Assembly: GCF_004802635.2 (NCBI RefSeq)
Contig: NZ_CP046052.1
Span: forward strand, 3,224,001 to 3,288,000
Direction of reading: 5' to 3'
Length of the DNA: 64,000 nucleotides
Origin: Methylocystis heyeri
GTDB lineage: Bacteria; Pseudomonadota; Alphaproteobacteria; Rhizobiales; Beijerinckiaceae
The position numbers and the translations under genes were made by a program. Positions 47,470 to 56,000 of this stretch are shown in pieces (position 1 is the stretch's first letter; each line of letters opens with the position of its first letter). Below the pieces are notes generated by a model. The model was given only the letters and a program-made list of their open reading frames with translations, did no database searches and was not told where the DNA came from.

Positions 47470-48491
47470 CGCCGTGTCTCCACTTGGCGGGCCTGCCGAC
47501 CGAGAGAATACTCGATGACGTGGCCGAGGACATCTTCCTGTGAGAGCCCCCAACGGGAAGCAGCAAGACAGATGGCGCCGCTGCGGCCTATGTGGCAGCA
47601 GAGATTGAACTCGAGAAAAACGCGCTTGCCTGTCTTTGGATCGTAGCGATAGTCGAGCCGCAAGTAGTCCATGGGACCGGCGGCGGACCAAAGTTTTTGT
47701 GCGTCGTCGAAGAAGCTCATTGTCTTCTTGCCGGCGTCGAAGAGCTCGTAACCCAGGGGATCGTCGCGCTTCAGCTCCTCTGTGATGATGGCGCCGAGGC
47801 GGTCCGACCGCGGATGAACCAGTCCGAGCAAGATTGGAGTCGCACCGCCCAAGACGGGCACCGTGACGTCCAGGCCTTCGGCGTACTGCTCGACAAGAAC
47901 CGATGCGCCGCGCTCGAACAACGCGCCGGCGACGCGCTTCGCCCCGGCCCAGTCTTCTTGCATCGATTGTTCCGACACGCCCTCCGAGGCCGCGCCGAAG
48001 CGGCTTTTTATGAAATAGGGCCCCGGAAACGGCGGCTCGGTCTTCATGTCCTGCGGGCGGGCAAAGATCGCGCCTTCCGTCACGGGCATGCCGATGGCGC
48101 GCGCAAAATTTTTGGAGAGCCATTTGTCTTCGGCGAGCGCTCGGATGTTGGGCTTGGCGCCGATATGCGGCAGATGCAGAAACTCGCATGTCGAGGCGAC
48201 GAAGATTTCCGGATTGTCGAAAGGCGCACAGTTATAGAGCGAAAAAACGAGATCGATCGATTGCGCCTGCGTGTAGAGGTCGCGAAAATGGTTCGAAGTG
48301 GTCACGCGGTAGCCCAGCCCGCTCAGCACAGTCCAAACGCGATGATAGTAGGCGGGATAGCCGCCGTCGCCCGAGTGAGCCGCAGGCGCATATTCGGGCG
48401 CGAGCGGCGCCGAGCGCGCCAATAGAAAAATGCGCGTGCTCGGCGCGGGAGGCGGGCGCAAGAGTTGATCAGGCGTTGGCTGCTCACGCAT
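47457..48491 (-). CDS. ATP-grasp enzyme related to D-Ala-D-Ala ligase
   Basis: 344 residues from the ATG at 48491 (GGAGAGG upstream). N-terminal Rossmann-like part: IDLVFSLYNCAPFDNPEIF, then FLHLPHIGAKPNIRALAEDKW, as in Ddl ligases. ATP-grasp core: PYFIKSRFGAASEGVSEQS, SVLVEQYAEGLDVTVPVLGG, and a metal-binding end MDYLRLDYRYDPKTGKRVFL then EFNLCCHIGRSGAICLAAS. These enzymes join a carboxylate to an amine or thiol using ATP. It is first in the cluster, overlaps the next gene by 13 bp, and no cell-wall genes are near, so a peptide- or cofactor-modifying role is more likely than peptidoglycan synthesis. Confidence 0.8.
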   Translation of the reverse strand: MREQPTPDQLLRPPPAPSTRIFLLARSAPLAPEYAPAAHSGDGGYPAYYHRVWTVLSGLGYRVTTSNHFRDLYTQAQSIDLVFSLYNCAPFDNPEIFVASTCEFLHLPHIGAKPNIRALAEDKWLSKNFARAIGMPVTEGAIFARPQDMKTEPPFPGPYFIKSRFGAASEGVSEQSMQEDWAGAKRVAGALFERGASVLVEQYAEGLDVTVPVLGGATPILLGLVHPRSDRLGAIITEELKRDDPLGYELFDAGKKTMSFFDDAQKLWSAAGPMDYLRLDYRYDPKTGKRVFLEFNLCCHIGRSGAICLAASRWGLSQEDVLGHVIEYSLGRQARQVETRRWAL

Positions 48492-48594
48492 TTGCGGCCT
48501 CTCCACTGCGCCTCGACGTCTCCGAACCACAGCAAGGGCGGCGCCAGCCTTGGAAGAATCGCTTCACCGGTGTCCCGCGTCGAGCGCTCCGGCC

Positions 48595-48635
48595 TGGAGT
48601 CTTTTCATGTTTCCGGGAAACATGAAAAGACTCCA
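48595..48635. promoter_or_regulatory. 41-nt perfect palindrome upstream of the ATP-grasp gene
   Basis: Two exactly complementary 20-base arms with one central base: the left arm ends TCATGTTTCC, the centre is G, and the right arm begins GGAAACATGA. It lies 104 bp upstream of the first gene of the minus-strand cluster. On the plus strand it is followed by AAGTTTTTGTTTT, so it could be a terminator for plus-strand transcripts, but no plus-strand gene precedes it. A regulator operator or an attachment-type site is the alternative. Confidence 0.6.
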
Positions 48636-49159
48636 AGTTTTTGTTTTGACGCGTTTCCCACGCCGAACCGGCGCCCACTTCGGATGGAAACGCTCTGGCG
48701 CGAACGACGAGACTTCTGCGCTGCACTTGGCTTTGAGCGATTTCGCGCCGTAACGGGAGAGCGAGCCGCGAGCGCCTGCGACGCCCGATGCCGGCGATGG
48801 CGCTTCGCTCGCGCCGCATGCTCCTTCGAGAACTTCGAATTCAAAAAGGTACGCCCACGTACGAGGAGAGCGGCTATCGAACCCATAGGTGTTATCGCTC
48901 GGGCCGATGGGCAAGCCGCCTCCTCATGACATTCCCTGCTCGCTCAACGCCACGCCCGGACAGCTCATCGAGAACGCCAACGCCCATTCGGCCGGCGACG
49001 CCCTGATGACCAATCCGACCGCCTCATCGCTGACGTCATGGGGTGGATACAGCCCGATGTCGCGCATGATGATCCGCGGCTCTACCGCGGCCGAAGCAGC
49101 GCGGGCTCCATTTCGCAAAAACGACCCAGGGGCCGGCCCCGCCAACGGTGTGATCCGCC
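48636..49159. other. Gap between the cofactor-like cluster and the efflux operon
   Basis: 524 bp. A minus-strand frame at 48924-49145 contains YPPHDVSDEAVGLVIRASPA and may be the remains of a gene, but it has no good start or family. The other frames look random. No repeat of the tRNA-Gly 3' end was seen. Confidence 0.35.
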
Positions 49160-50671
49160 CTATAGCGCCGAGACAATCTCCGGCTCCGGCGACGGCGCCT
49201 CCGGGTAGACTTCCTCCCAGCCGCCGCCGAGCGCCTTGTAGAGCTGCACCAGATCGAGCGAGACGTTGGTCGCGCTGGTCTCATATTGCTGGGCGGCCTG
49301 CAGCATGGAGCGCTCCGCGTCGAGGACGCTCAGGAAATCGCCCACCCCCTGCTTGTATCGGTCTTTGGCGATTCCGAGCGCCGCGCGCGCATGGTCGAAC
49401 TGCGCCTTGAGACGGGCGCGCCGCTGCAGCTCCTCGCGATGCGCGACCAGCGCGTCGACCACTTCGCGCCAGGCCTGCAGCACGGTCTTCTGATAGGCGA
49501 CGGCCGCTTCCTGCTGCTGCGCCTTTCTCAGCTCCAGCGTTCCCTTCAGCCTGCCGGCGTCGAAGATCGGTAGCGAGACGCTGGGTCCGGCGTTGTATTG
49601 CAGCGAGCTGCCCCAAAACAGCTTTTTGAGGTTGAGCGCGTCGAAGCCGATCGTGCCGTTCAACTTCACCGTGGGGTAGAAGGACGCCACGGCGACGCCG
49701 ATTTCGGCCGTGGCCGAATGCAGCTGCGCTTCCGCGGCCCTGATGTCGGGCCGCCGGCGCGCAAGCTCGGAAGGAAGGCCGACCGGCGTCCGGGGCGGCG
49801 CCAGCGGAACGCGCTTGCCGGCGCCGAGCTCGCCTTTGAGCGTTTCGGGCGGCTCGCCGAGCAGGAACCCAATGGCGTTGACATAACGGCTTTCGTCGCT
49901 CGCCAGCGCCGGAATTTGAGCGCGCACGCTTTCGGTCTGGGCCGCCGAGGTCTGCGCCTCATAGCCGGTTCTGATTCCCTTGGCCTGCCGCTCCTCGGCT
50001 ACCCTCTGGATCTCCTGGCTGACCTTCAGATTGGCTTCGGCGATTTTGATCTGGGTCTGCACGCCGCGAAGCTGGATATAGTCGCGGGCGAGTTCCGCCT
50101 CGGACGAGACCAGGGCGTCGCGGCGCATTTCTTCCGATTGCTGGGCCTGAGCCTCCGCGGATTCGACCTGGCGCCTGACATGGCCCCAGAGATCCAGCTC
50201 CCAGGAAGCGTCCAGCCCCACGGTGTAATCGCTGATCGGCGGGATATTCACGCCGTTGCTCTGGTTGCCCGGGATGAGCGCGCCGAGCAGGCTGGCTATG
50301 CCGTTGGCGCTATAGAGCTCGCGCTGGAACCTGCCGCTGGCGTTGACGCCGGGAAACTGGGCCGCCGCCGCGACATTGCGCTCGAAGCGGCTTTCGGCGA
50401 GGCGGATGGTGGCCGTCTGCACATCGAGATTGTCCTGCGCCACGCGCTTTTCGAGACGCGTGAGCAGTGGATCGCAGAACGCCCGCCACCATTGCGGATC
50501 GGGCGGGGCCGGAATGGCGTCGGGGGGCGAGGCGTTGCTGCGCTCGAAAGAAGAGTCGGGCAGCGGCGGATCGGGCGGCGCAAAATCGGGGCCGAGGGCG
50601 CAGCCCGAAAGGAGCGCGCAGCCGGCCGCGGCATAAAACATTCGAAGCTTCGCCGGCCCCGGAGTCGTCAA
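49160..50671 (-). CDS. Outer-membrane factor lipoprotein of an efflux system (NodT/OprM-like)
   Basis: 503 residues using TTG at 50671. GGGAGGAG lies four bases before it and the TTGA overlaps the MFS stop; a later ATG at 50641 lacks a good ribosome site. A lipoprotein signal (MFYAAAGCALLSGC) follows. Mature part: ALGPDFAPPDPPLPDSS, then two outer-membrane efflux (TolC) repeats with WELDLWGHVRRQVESAEAQ, ARDYIQLRGVQTQI, ELARRRPDIRAAEAQLHSAT and YKQGVGDFLSVLDAERSMLQ. It should form the outer channel of the tripartite pump. Confidence 0.93.
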   Translation of the reverse strand: MTTPGPAKLRMFYAAAGCALLSGCALGPDFAPPDPPLPDSSFERSNASPPDAIPAPPDPQWWRAFCDPLLTRLEKRVAQDNLDVQTATIRLAESRFERNVAAAAQFPGVNASGRFQRELYSANGIASLLGALIPGNQSNGVNIPPISDYTVGLDASWELDLWGHVRRQVESAEAQAQQSEEMRRDALVSSEAELARDYIQLRGVQTQIKIAEANLKVSQEIQRVAEERQAKGIRTGYEAQTSAAQTESVRAQIPALASDESRYVNAIGFLLGEPPETLKGELGAGKRVPLAPPRTPVGLPSELARRRPDIRAAEAQLHSATAEIGVAVASFYPTVKLNGTIGFDALNLKKLFWGSSLQYNAGPSVSLPIFDAGRLKGTLELRKAQQQEAAVAYQKTVLQAWREVVDALVAHREELQRRARLKAQFDHARAALGIAKDRYKQGVGDFLSVLDAERSMLQAAQQYETSATNVSLDLVQLYKALGGGWEEVYPEAPSPEPEIVSAL

Positions 50672-52251
50672 TGGGCTCCTCCCATGGCGGCGGCCCTTTG
50701 GGGGGAAATGAGAAAGCACAGGGGAACCACGAGAAAGGCCGCGACGGCGCAATAGAGAAAAATATCCGAGTAAGCCATGATGACCACCTGCTGGCGGAAG
50801 CTCCGATAGGCGTAACCGATGGCGTCGCCATGCGCCACAGCGGCGGCGCGGCCCATTCCCCGCAGCGTCGCCTCATAGCCCGCGATCAGCGCATTGTAGG
50901 ACGGATTGAGCGGAGTCGCCCATTGCGAAAGATAGGTCTGATGGACCTGGGATCTCTCGGTCACCTGAGAGGTCGCCAGCGAAATCCCTATCGAACCCGC
51001 GACATTGCGAAACATCGCGAACAGGGCCGCGCCGTCGCCGTTCAGCTCCCGCGGCAGGGTCAAGAAGGTCACGGTGGTGATCGGAACGAACAGAAAGGCC
51101 AGCGCCGCCGTCTGCGCCATGCGCATCATCACCAGCGTCTCAAAATCGATGTCGGGGGTGAGCTTCCTCGAAAAAATGAATGCGAAGCCCATGACCACGA
51201 ATCCGAGCGCGATCACGTAACGGGTCTGCATCGTCGTCATCAGCCGCCCCACCACCGGGATCAGCAGGATGACCACGACGCCGCCCGGCGAGAGTATCAA
51301 CCCCGCCCAGGTCGCAGTGTAGTTCAGGACCTGCTGGGCGAATTGCGGAATGATCACCGCGCTCGCGTAAAGTATGCCGCCCATCGCCGTCATCATGACG
51401 CAGCCCGCGGAAAAATTGCGGTCGCGAAACACGGCGAGATGGACGATCGGCTTCTTTGCGATCAGGAGCCAGATGATGGCGCAGAAAATGCCGAGGAAGG
51501 CGAGCAGGGCCATCAGCCTGATCATGTCGGACTCGAACCAGCCGGCGTCCTCGCCGCGGTCCATCATGACCTCGAGGCTGCCGAGCCCGAGGGTGATGAG
51601 GCCGAGGCCGATGAAGTCCATGCCGCGCTTTTTCTTGTTTTTCTCCCAGGGCGGATCTTCCACCACCGCCGAAACCAGAAAGACCGCCGCGAGGCCCACC
51701 GGCACGTTGATGAAGAAAATCCAGCGCCAGCTCGAATTGTCGGTGATGTAGCCCCCGAGCGTCGGGCCCAGCACCGGCGCGACCACCGTGGCGATGGCGG
51801 CGACGCCGAAAGCCGCGCCGCGTTTTGCCGGCGGAAAAGTGTCGAGGATGATCGACTGCTGGTTCGGCTGCATGCCGCCGCCGAAGAAACCCTGGGCCAG
51901 CCGGAACAGGATGAGCTGCGCCAGGCTGTCCGCCATTCCGCACAGGAAGGAGCAGACGGTGAACATGGCGATGCAGATCAGGAAGTAGCGCTTGCGGCCG
52001 AGAAGGTCTCCCAGCCAGCCCGAAATGGTCAGGACGACGCCATTGGCGACGAGATAAGAGGTCAGCGCCCATGTGGCCTCGTCGGCGCTGGCCGAAAGAC
52101 TGCCCGCGATATGCGGCAGGGCCACGTTGACGATGGTGGTGTCCAGCACCTCCATGAAAGCCGGCAAAGTCACCGAAATCGCGATCAGCCACGGGTTATA
52201 GGCCGGCTTCCAGGCGGCGCCCGCCGCGCCCGTGGCGTCGGAAACGCTCAT
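50668..52251 (-). CDS. EmrB-type MFS multidrug transporter (DHA2, 14 helices)
   Basis: 527 residues. Motif A-like GWLGDLLGRKRYFLICIAMF and EVLDTTIVNVALPHIAGSL at the start (DHA2 motif D1 LDxTIVNVALP), RWIFFINVPVGL (motif C-type). Fourteen hydrophobic helices can be counted. Proton-driven export with the HlyD-type adaptor and the outer channel encoded next to it. The start overlaps the adaptor stop (ATGA). Confidence 0.94.
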   Translation of the reverse strand: MSVSDATGAAGAAWKPAYNPWLIAISVTLPAFMEVLDTTIVNVALPHIAGSLSASADEATWALTSYLVANGVVLTISGWLGDLLGRKRYFLICIAMFTVCSFLCGMADSLAQLILFRLAQGFFGGGMQPNQQSIILDTFPPAKRGAAFGVAAIATVVAPVLGPTLGGYITDNSSWRWIFFINVPVGLAAVFLVSAVVEDPPWEKNKKKRGMDFIGLGLITLGLGSLEVMMDRGEDAGWFESDMIRLMALLAFLGIFCAIIWLLIAKKPIVHLAVFRDRNFSAGCVMMTAMGGILYASAVIIPQFAQQVLNYTATWAGLILSPGGVVVILLIPVVGRLMTTMQTRYVIALGFVVMGFAFIFSRKLTPDIDFETLVMMRMAQTAALAFLFVPITTVTFLTLPRELNGDGAALFAMFRNVAGSIGISLATSQVTERSQVHQTYLSQWATPLNPSYNALIAGYEATLRGMGRAAAVAHGDAIGYAYRSFRQQVVIMAYSDIFLYCAVAAFLVVPLCFLISPQRAAAMGGAH

Positions 52252-53363
52252 CGCAAGGAGACTTCCGGCACGACCGAGAGCCCGAGCGGCAGAGGCAGCC
52301 GGGGGTCGAGGCCGCTGTCGATGACGATTTTCACAGGCACCCGCTGCACCACCTTGACGAAATTGCCGGTGGCGTTCTCCACCGGAAAGGCGGCGAACTT
52401 CGAGCCCGAACCGAGCTGGATGCTGTCGATATGCCCGCGCAGGTCGAGGAAAGGATAGGCGTCGACCTTTATTTTGACGCTCTGGCCCGGACGCATGCGC
52501 GCGAGCTGGGTTTCCTTGAAATTGGCCGTGACCCAGACCTGTGGCGAAACCAGGATGAAGAGCTGCTGGCCCGGCGACACGTAATTGCCCATTTCGACGC
52601 TGCGCTTCGTCACCCAGCCGTCCTGCGGGGCCTCGATCACCGTCCAGGCCAGATTGAGATCGGCCTGATCGAGGCGCGCCTGCGCCTGTTCGATCTGGCC
52701 CTTGGATTGTCCGACCTGCGCTTCGGTCTCGCCGATGCGCTGCGGCACGGGCGAGCTTTGCACGACCTGGGCGTTGGCCAGATTGACCTGCGCCTGCGCC
52801 TGTTTGAACGCCGCCAGCGCGGCGTCGACGTCCTGCTGCGTGGTCGCCTGTTTCGAGAGACTGCGCTGGCGTTCGTAATCGGCCTGGGCGCGGGCGAGAA
52901 CGGCCTTGGCGTTGGCGAGCTGGGCCTGCGCCTGCTCGAGCTGCGCGGGGAAGTTCTTCTGGCCCACCTCGGCGGCGAATCGCAGGCCCTCGTTTTGATT
53001 TCTTGCGGTCTCGAGCTGACCTTCCGCCAGCTCGCGGTCGATGCGATATTGCCGCGGATCGATATGGACCAGCGGCTGGCCCGCCTTGACGAACTGGTTG
53101 TCCACGACGTCGAGCGAAACCACATTGCCGGCGACGCGCGGCGCGATGATCACCGAGCGGCCGTCGGTGTAGGCGTCGTCCGTGCTCTCGATATTGCGAT
53201 GCGTAAGCCAGTACCACAGGCCCGCGACCGCCATGGCGGCGAGGACCGCGAAACCGATCGTCAGGGCCAGGGGGCGACGCGCCCCATTGCCCCCGGCGCC
53301 CCCGCTTTTCGGCTGTAGGGGCGCGGAAGAGTGAGAATTATCGGAAGCTCCCGCTTCGCTCAT
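52248..53363 (-). CDS. EmrA/HlyD-type membrane fusion protein
   Basis: 371 residues. Disordered N-terminus, one membrane helix (about 32-51), then barrel-sandwich and long coiled coil: STDDAYTDGRSVIIAPRVAG, NQFVKAGQPLVHIDPRQY, QAQAQLANAKAVLARAQADY, QATTQQDVDAALAAFKQAQA and QDGWVTKRSVEMGNYVSPGQ. Joins inner pump and outer channel. First gene of the operon, divergent from the TetR gene. Confidence 0.94.
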   Translation of the reverse strand: MSEAGASDNSHSSAPLQPKSGGAGGNGARRPLALTIGFAVLAAMAVAGLWYWLTHRNIESTDDAYTDGRSVIIAPRVAGNVVSLDVVDNQFVKAGQPLVHIDPRQYRIDRELAEGQLETARNQNEGLRFAAEVGQKNFPAQLEQAQAQLANAKAVLARAQADYERQRSLSKQATTQQDVDAALAAFKQAQAQVNLANAQVVQSSPVPQRIGETEAQVGQSKGQIEQAQARLDQADLNLAWTVIEAPQDGWVTKRSVEMGNYVSPGQQLFILVSPQVWVTANFKETQLARMRPGQSVKIKVDAYPFLDLRGHIDSIQLGSGSKFAAFPVENATGNFVKVVQRVPVKIVIDSGLDPRLPLPLGLSVVPEVSLR

Positions 53364-53498
53364 CGACCATGCGCCTCATCCGCGGAACGGACCGCGGTTC
53401 CAATACCAAGTGTTGCCAGCAAAACGACAATTCGACACAATGACGACGCCCTCTCGGTTGAAGTGGCCGCGACGGGGCTTAACCGAACGAGGCAGTTC

Positions 53499-53515
53499 GT
53501 TTACTAATAGGTTAC
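53499..53515. promoter_or_regulatory. Possible TetR operator/promoter in divergent intergenic region
   Basis: GTTTACTAATAGGTTAC is an imperfect palindrome around CTAATAG, 24 bp before the TetR start and 136 bp before emrA. TetR-type efflux repressors commonly bind such sites (known for the family). The match is weak. Confidence 0.25.
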
Positions 53516-53538
53516 GCTGGAGTCAACAACGATCGCCC

Positions 53539-54183
53539 ATGAGCGCATCCTTCGCCACAGATAATGGTCCGCGGCGCATCCCACGGGGCCAGGAGCGACG
53601 CTCCCAGCTGGTCGTCGTCGCCGAAGAGGTCTTCCTGGAGCATGGCTTTTCCAACAGCACGATGCAACAGATCGCTTCGCGGGCGGGCGCGTCCAAGGAG
53701 ACGCTCTACCGGCATTTCGCGAACAAGGAGACGCTTTTTGCCGAGGTCGTCAGCCGAAAAGCCTCGCGAATCTCCGGCCCGGAAAGCGGCCTTGAAAAGC
53801 AAGGCCCTCCCCGCGAAATACTATTCAGCCTGGGCCTGAACCTGGCGAGGCGAATGGTGGAGCCGGAAACTCTCGCCCTCGTGCGCCTCGCCATCGCCGA
53901 AACGCCGCGCAACCCCGGCCTGGGCGCGATCCTCTATGAAAAAGGGCCGGGAACGACTCTCAATCGGCTTGCAGATTATCTGCACGACGCCGCCGGGAGA
54001 GGCGAACTGAAATGCCCGAATCCAAAAGAGGCGGCGAGACTCTTTCTCGGCGCCGTCGCAACCAACTACAGGCTGGTCAGCCTCCTCGATCCCTCGATGG
54101 CGAGGCCGAGCGAGGAAGAGTTGCAGGCTCATGTCAACGCCGCGGTCGACATGTTTCTTTGCTATTTCGGGACAAGGGCCTGA
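53539..54183 (+). CDS. TetR/AcrR family repressor
   Basis: 214 residues from the ATG at 53539; the open frame runs 43 codons further upstream through the divergent promoter region and is not used. N-terminal helix-turn-helix: VVVAEEVFLEHGFSNSTMQQ, IASRAGASKETLYRHFANKE. The C-terminal ligand-binding domain resembles the TetR_C AefR-like type (EPETLALVRLAIAETPRNP). It probably represses the divergent emrAB-outer-membrane factor operon and itself. Confidence 0.9.
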   Translation: MSASFATDNGPRRIPRGQERRSQLVVVAEEVFLEHGFSNSTMQQIASRAGASKETLYRHFANKETLFAEVVSRKASRISGPESGLEKQGPPREILFSLGLNLARRMVEPETLALVRLAIAETPRNPGLGAILYEKGPGTTLNRLADYLHDAAGRGELKCPNPKEAARLFLGAVATNYRLVSLLDPSMARPSEEELQAHVNAAVDMFLCYFGTRA

Positions 54184-54219
54184 GCGGGCGCCCGAAAAAT
54201 CGCCGCCGGACTGCGTCGG

Positions 54220-54999
54220 TCAAAATTTGAAAGACGTTTCCATCAAGCCGAAAGCCCCGGAGCCCATGAGCCTGTCGCGGGCGTAGCCGCAGGCCATGGT
54301 GACGTGGAAAGATCCGATCTCGCTCAGGGTTAAATGAAGCCCGAGCTTCATCGGCTGATCGCGCCTCAGCCCGGCGAGCACGGCGAAAGGCCCGAGATAG
54401 AATTTCCCCAGAGGCGGCGCCGGCAAAAGCCCGTCCAACGGAGAGAACCCCGGCTTGATTTCCGCAAAACTGGCGTGGTAGGCCGGCGAATAGAGGCTCT
54501 TCAGATAGAATAATGTTTCGGCGCTCGGCGCGTAATCGACTTCAAAGCCGCTTTTCAGGGCCCAATATTGTTTGAGGCGCCACAGTTCCGGATCGGCCTT
54601 GAAAGCCCTGCCGAGCGCTGCGCCGAGGTCGGCGAGGCCACGAAAACGGTTCGCATCGAAAATCGCAGGGGTCTGGGTGAAAAACTCCCCTGGAAGGCCC
54701 TGGCCTCCCGTTCCGACACCGCCCGGCTGCCCCGGCGCGACGCTCGCCCGCGCAATCGCTTCGTCGAGGCTCTGGATCCGTGTGCGAAGCCTCACGGGAT
54801 CTAGGCGCGCGACGACGGCAGCAGCGATCTTCGCCTCGGCCCGGCTATTCTCTCGCACCGGGTCGGATTGTGGCGCCAGCGTGGGCCGCAACGGCGGCGG
54901 ACTATCGAAAATCTCGAGGGATGAGGCGGCGCCTCCAGAAGCGGCTGGAGAGGCCCAGACGCAAAAGGCGATGGCGAGCAGGCCAGGCAATCCCTTCAT
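54220..54999 (-). CDS. Secreted protein of unknown function
   Basis: 259 residues. Signal peptide MKGLPGLLAIAFCVWASPAASG. Middle: RAEAKIAAAVVARLDPVRLR. The C-terminal half looks compact with aromatic residues: WRLKQYWALKSGFEVDYAPS, TLFYLKSLYSPAYHASFAEI, GKFYLGPFAVLAGLRRDQPM, ending SGAFGLMETSFKF. I do not recognise a family. It is convergent with the TetR gene (37-bp gap). Confidence 0.7.
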   Translation of the reverse strand: MKGLPGLLAIAFCVWASPAASGGAASSLEIFDSPPPLRPTLAPQSDPVRENSRAEAKIAAAVVARLDPVRLRTRIQSLDEAIARASVAPGQPGGVGTGGQGLPGEFFTQTPAIFDANRFRGLADLGAALGRAFKADPELWRLKQYWALKSGFEVDYAPSAETLFYLKSLYSPAYHASFAEIKPGFSPLDGLLPAPPLGKFYLGPFAVLAGLRRDQPMKLGLHLTLSEIGSFHVTMACGYARDRLMGSGAFGLMETSFKF

Positions 55000-55286
55000 C
55001 GCAGCAACCGCCGACTCGGAAAACTAAACGCACGCAAACGAAGCCGGCTGCATGGCGCGTCGGCGCATGCCGCCCGACCCATTGCCGTGGCGGAAGAATT
55101 GGCGTTCGGCGGTAAAATTTCGACTAAGCCGGCGCCCGCGGGTTTAATTTCCGCTGTTCGGAAAGCCGGACGTCGTTAAAAAAGCGTTTCGGCGCTGTTC
55201 GCCATAAACGACTCGAGCCTCGCCGCTCCTCAAAGCTGCGAGGCCCTGTCGATCATCCGCATGCGGAGGCCTGCGGCCCCGTGCGG

Positions 55287-55583
55287 TCAGGCTTGAGCTG
55301 CGGCCGCCTGCTTCTTGGCGATGTCGCGCTTGAGCTCGCGCGCGTTCTGCGAGAGCTCCTCGTCGCGGGCCTTGGCCAGGAAAGCGTCGAGGCCGCCGCG
55401 ATGCTCGACCGATCGAAGCGCGGCCGCCGAAACGCGCAGGCGGACGGCGCGGGCCAGAATGTCGGAGGTCAGCGTGACATTGACGAGGTTCGGCAGGAAC
55501 CGCGTGCGGGTCTTGCGGTTGGAGTGGCTGACGAGATTGCCGGTCTGGACTCCCTTGCCGGTCAATTCGCAACGACGGGACAT
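55287..55583 (-). CDS. rpmB: Ribosomal protein bL28
   Basis: 98 residues from the ATG at 55583: [40 protein letters not shown], then a C-terminal Lys/Glu-rich helix typical of alphaproteobacterial bL28. Diverges from mtdB with a 417-bp gap. Confidence 0.97.
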   Translation of the reverse strand: MSRRCELTGKGVQTGNLVSHSNRKTRTRFLPNLVNVTLTSDILARAVRLRVSAAALRSVEHRGGLDAFLAKARDEELSQNARELKRDIAKKQAAAAQA

Positions 55584-56000
55584 ATTCTTATCCTTTCGGT
55601 CTATAGCGCCAATGGAAGAGGCGGCGCGGCGACGCGCTTTCACCCGGTCCGGCGTAGAATTCTGGAAACAGGGCGCCCGGCCCTAAGCAGAGCCCTCTTT
55701 GCGGCAGGCTTATAGGCGCCAAAGAGAAGGATCGTCAACCGCCCCGCCCGGTTTCTTTGCGCATAGGCGAAGGAACGCGGACATCGGGAGACAATCCTCT
55801 GGACATTGGCGCGGTTCTTTGTTCTATGCCTCCTCGTCATACGGGGGGCGAGGCATCGGCTCCCGGCGCCCTTAGCTTCGCTCAGATGACCGCATCGCGC
55901 CAAAGGACGGCATTGGCGTTTTTTGGCGTTGTTTCAATTGAGATTTCCGACGCGCCGCGAAGGGACGCGATGCGAAGACGACAGAAAGGTTGAGGATTCC
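55584..56000. other. Divergent control region of rpmB and mtdB
   Basis: 417 bp without a credible gene. TTGGCGTTTTTTGGCGTTGT at 55914-55933 contains two copies of TTGGCGTT/TTGGCGTT-like sequence about 70 bp before the mtdB start, a possible activator site. GCCTC...GCGAGGC at about 55825-55850 forms a loose hairpin. Confidence 0.35.

Noticed and set aside
40189-48491. Peptide natural-product (RiPP) cluster reading: Nif11 leader + ATP-grasp + nitroreductase
   Set aside because: The Nif11 protein ends right after its domain with no core peptide and lies on the other strand; no lanthipeptide, radical-SAM or peptidase-transporter gene is present. A metal-handling role fits the GTPase and DUF364 better.
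48924-49145. 73-codon minus-strand frame with PPHDVSDEAVGLVIRASP
   Set aside because: Looks partly protein-like and may be a remnant, but no start signal or family could be supported.
52431-53318. 295-codon plus-strand frame opposite emrA
   Set aside because: Antisense shadow; HlyD-type adaptor on the minus strand explains the region.
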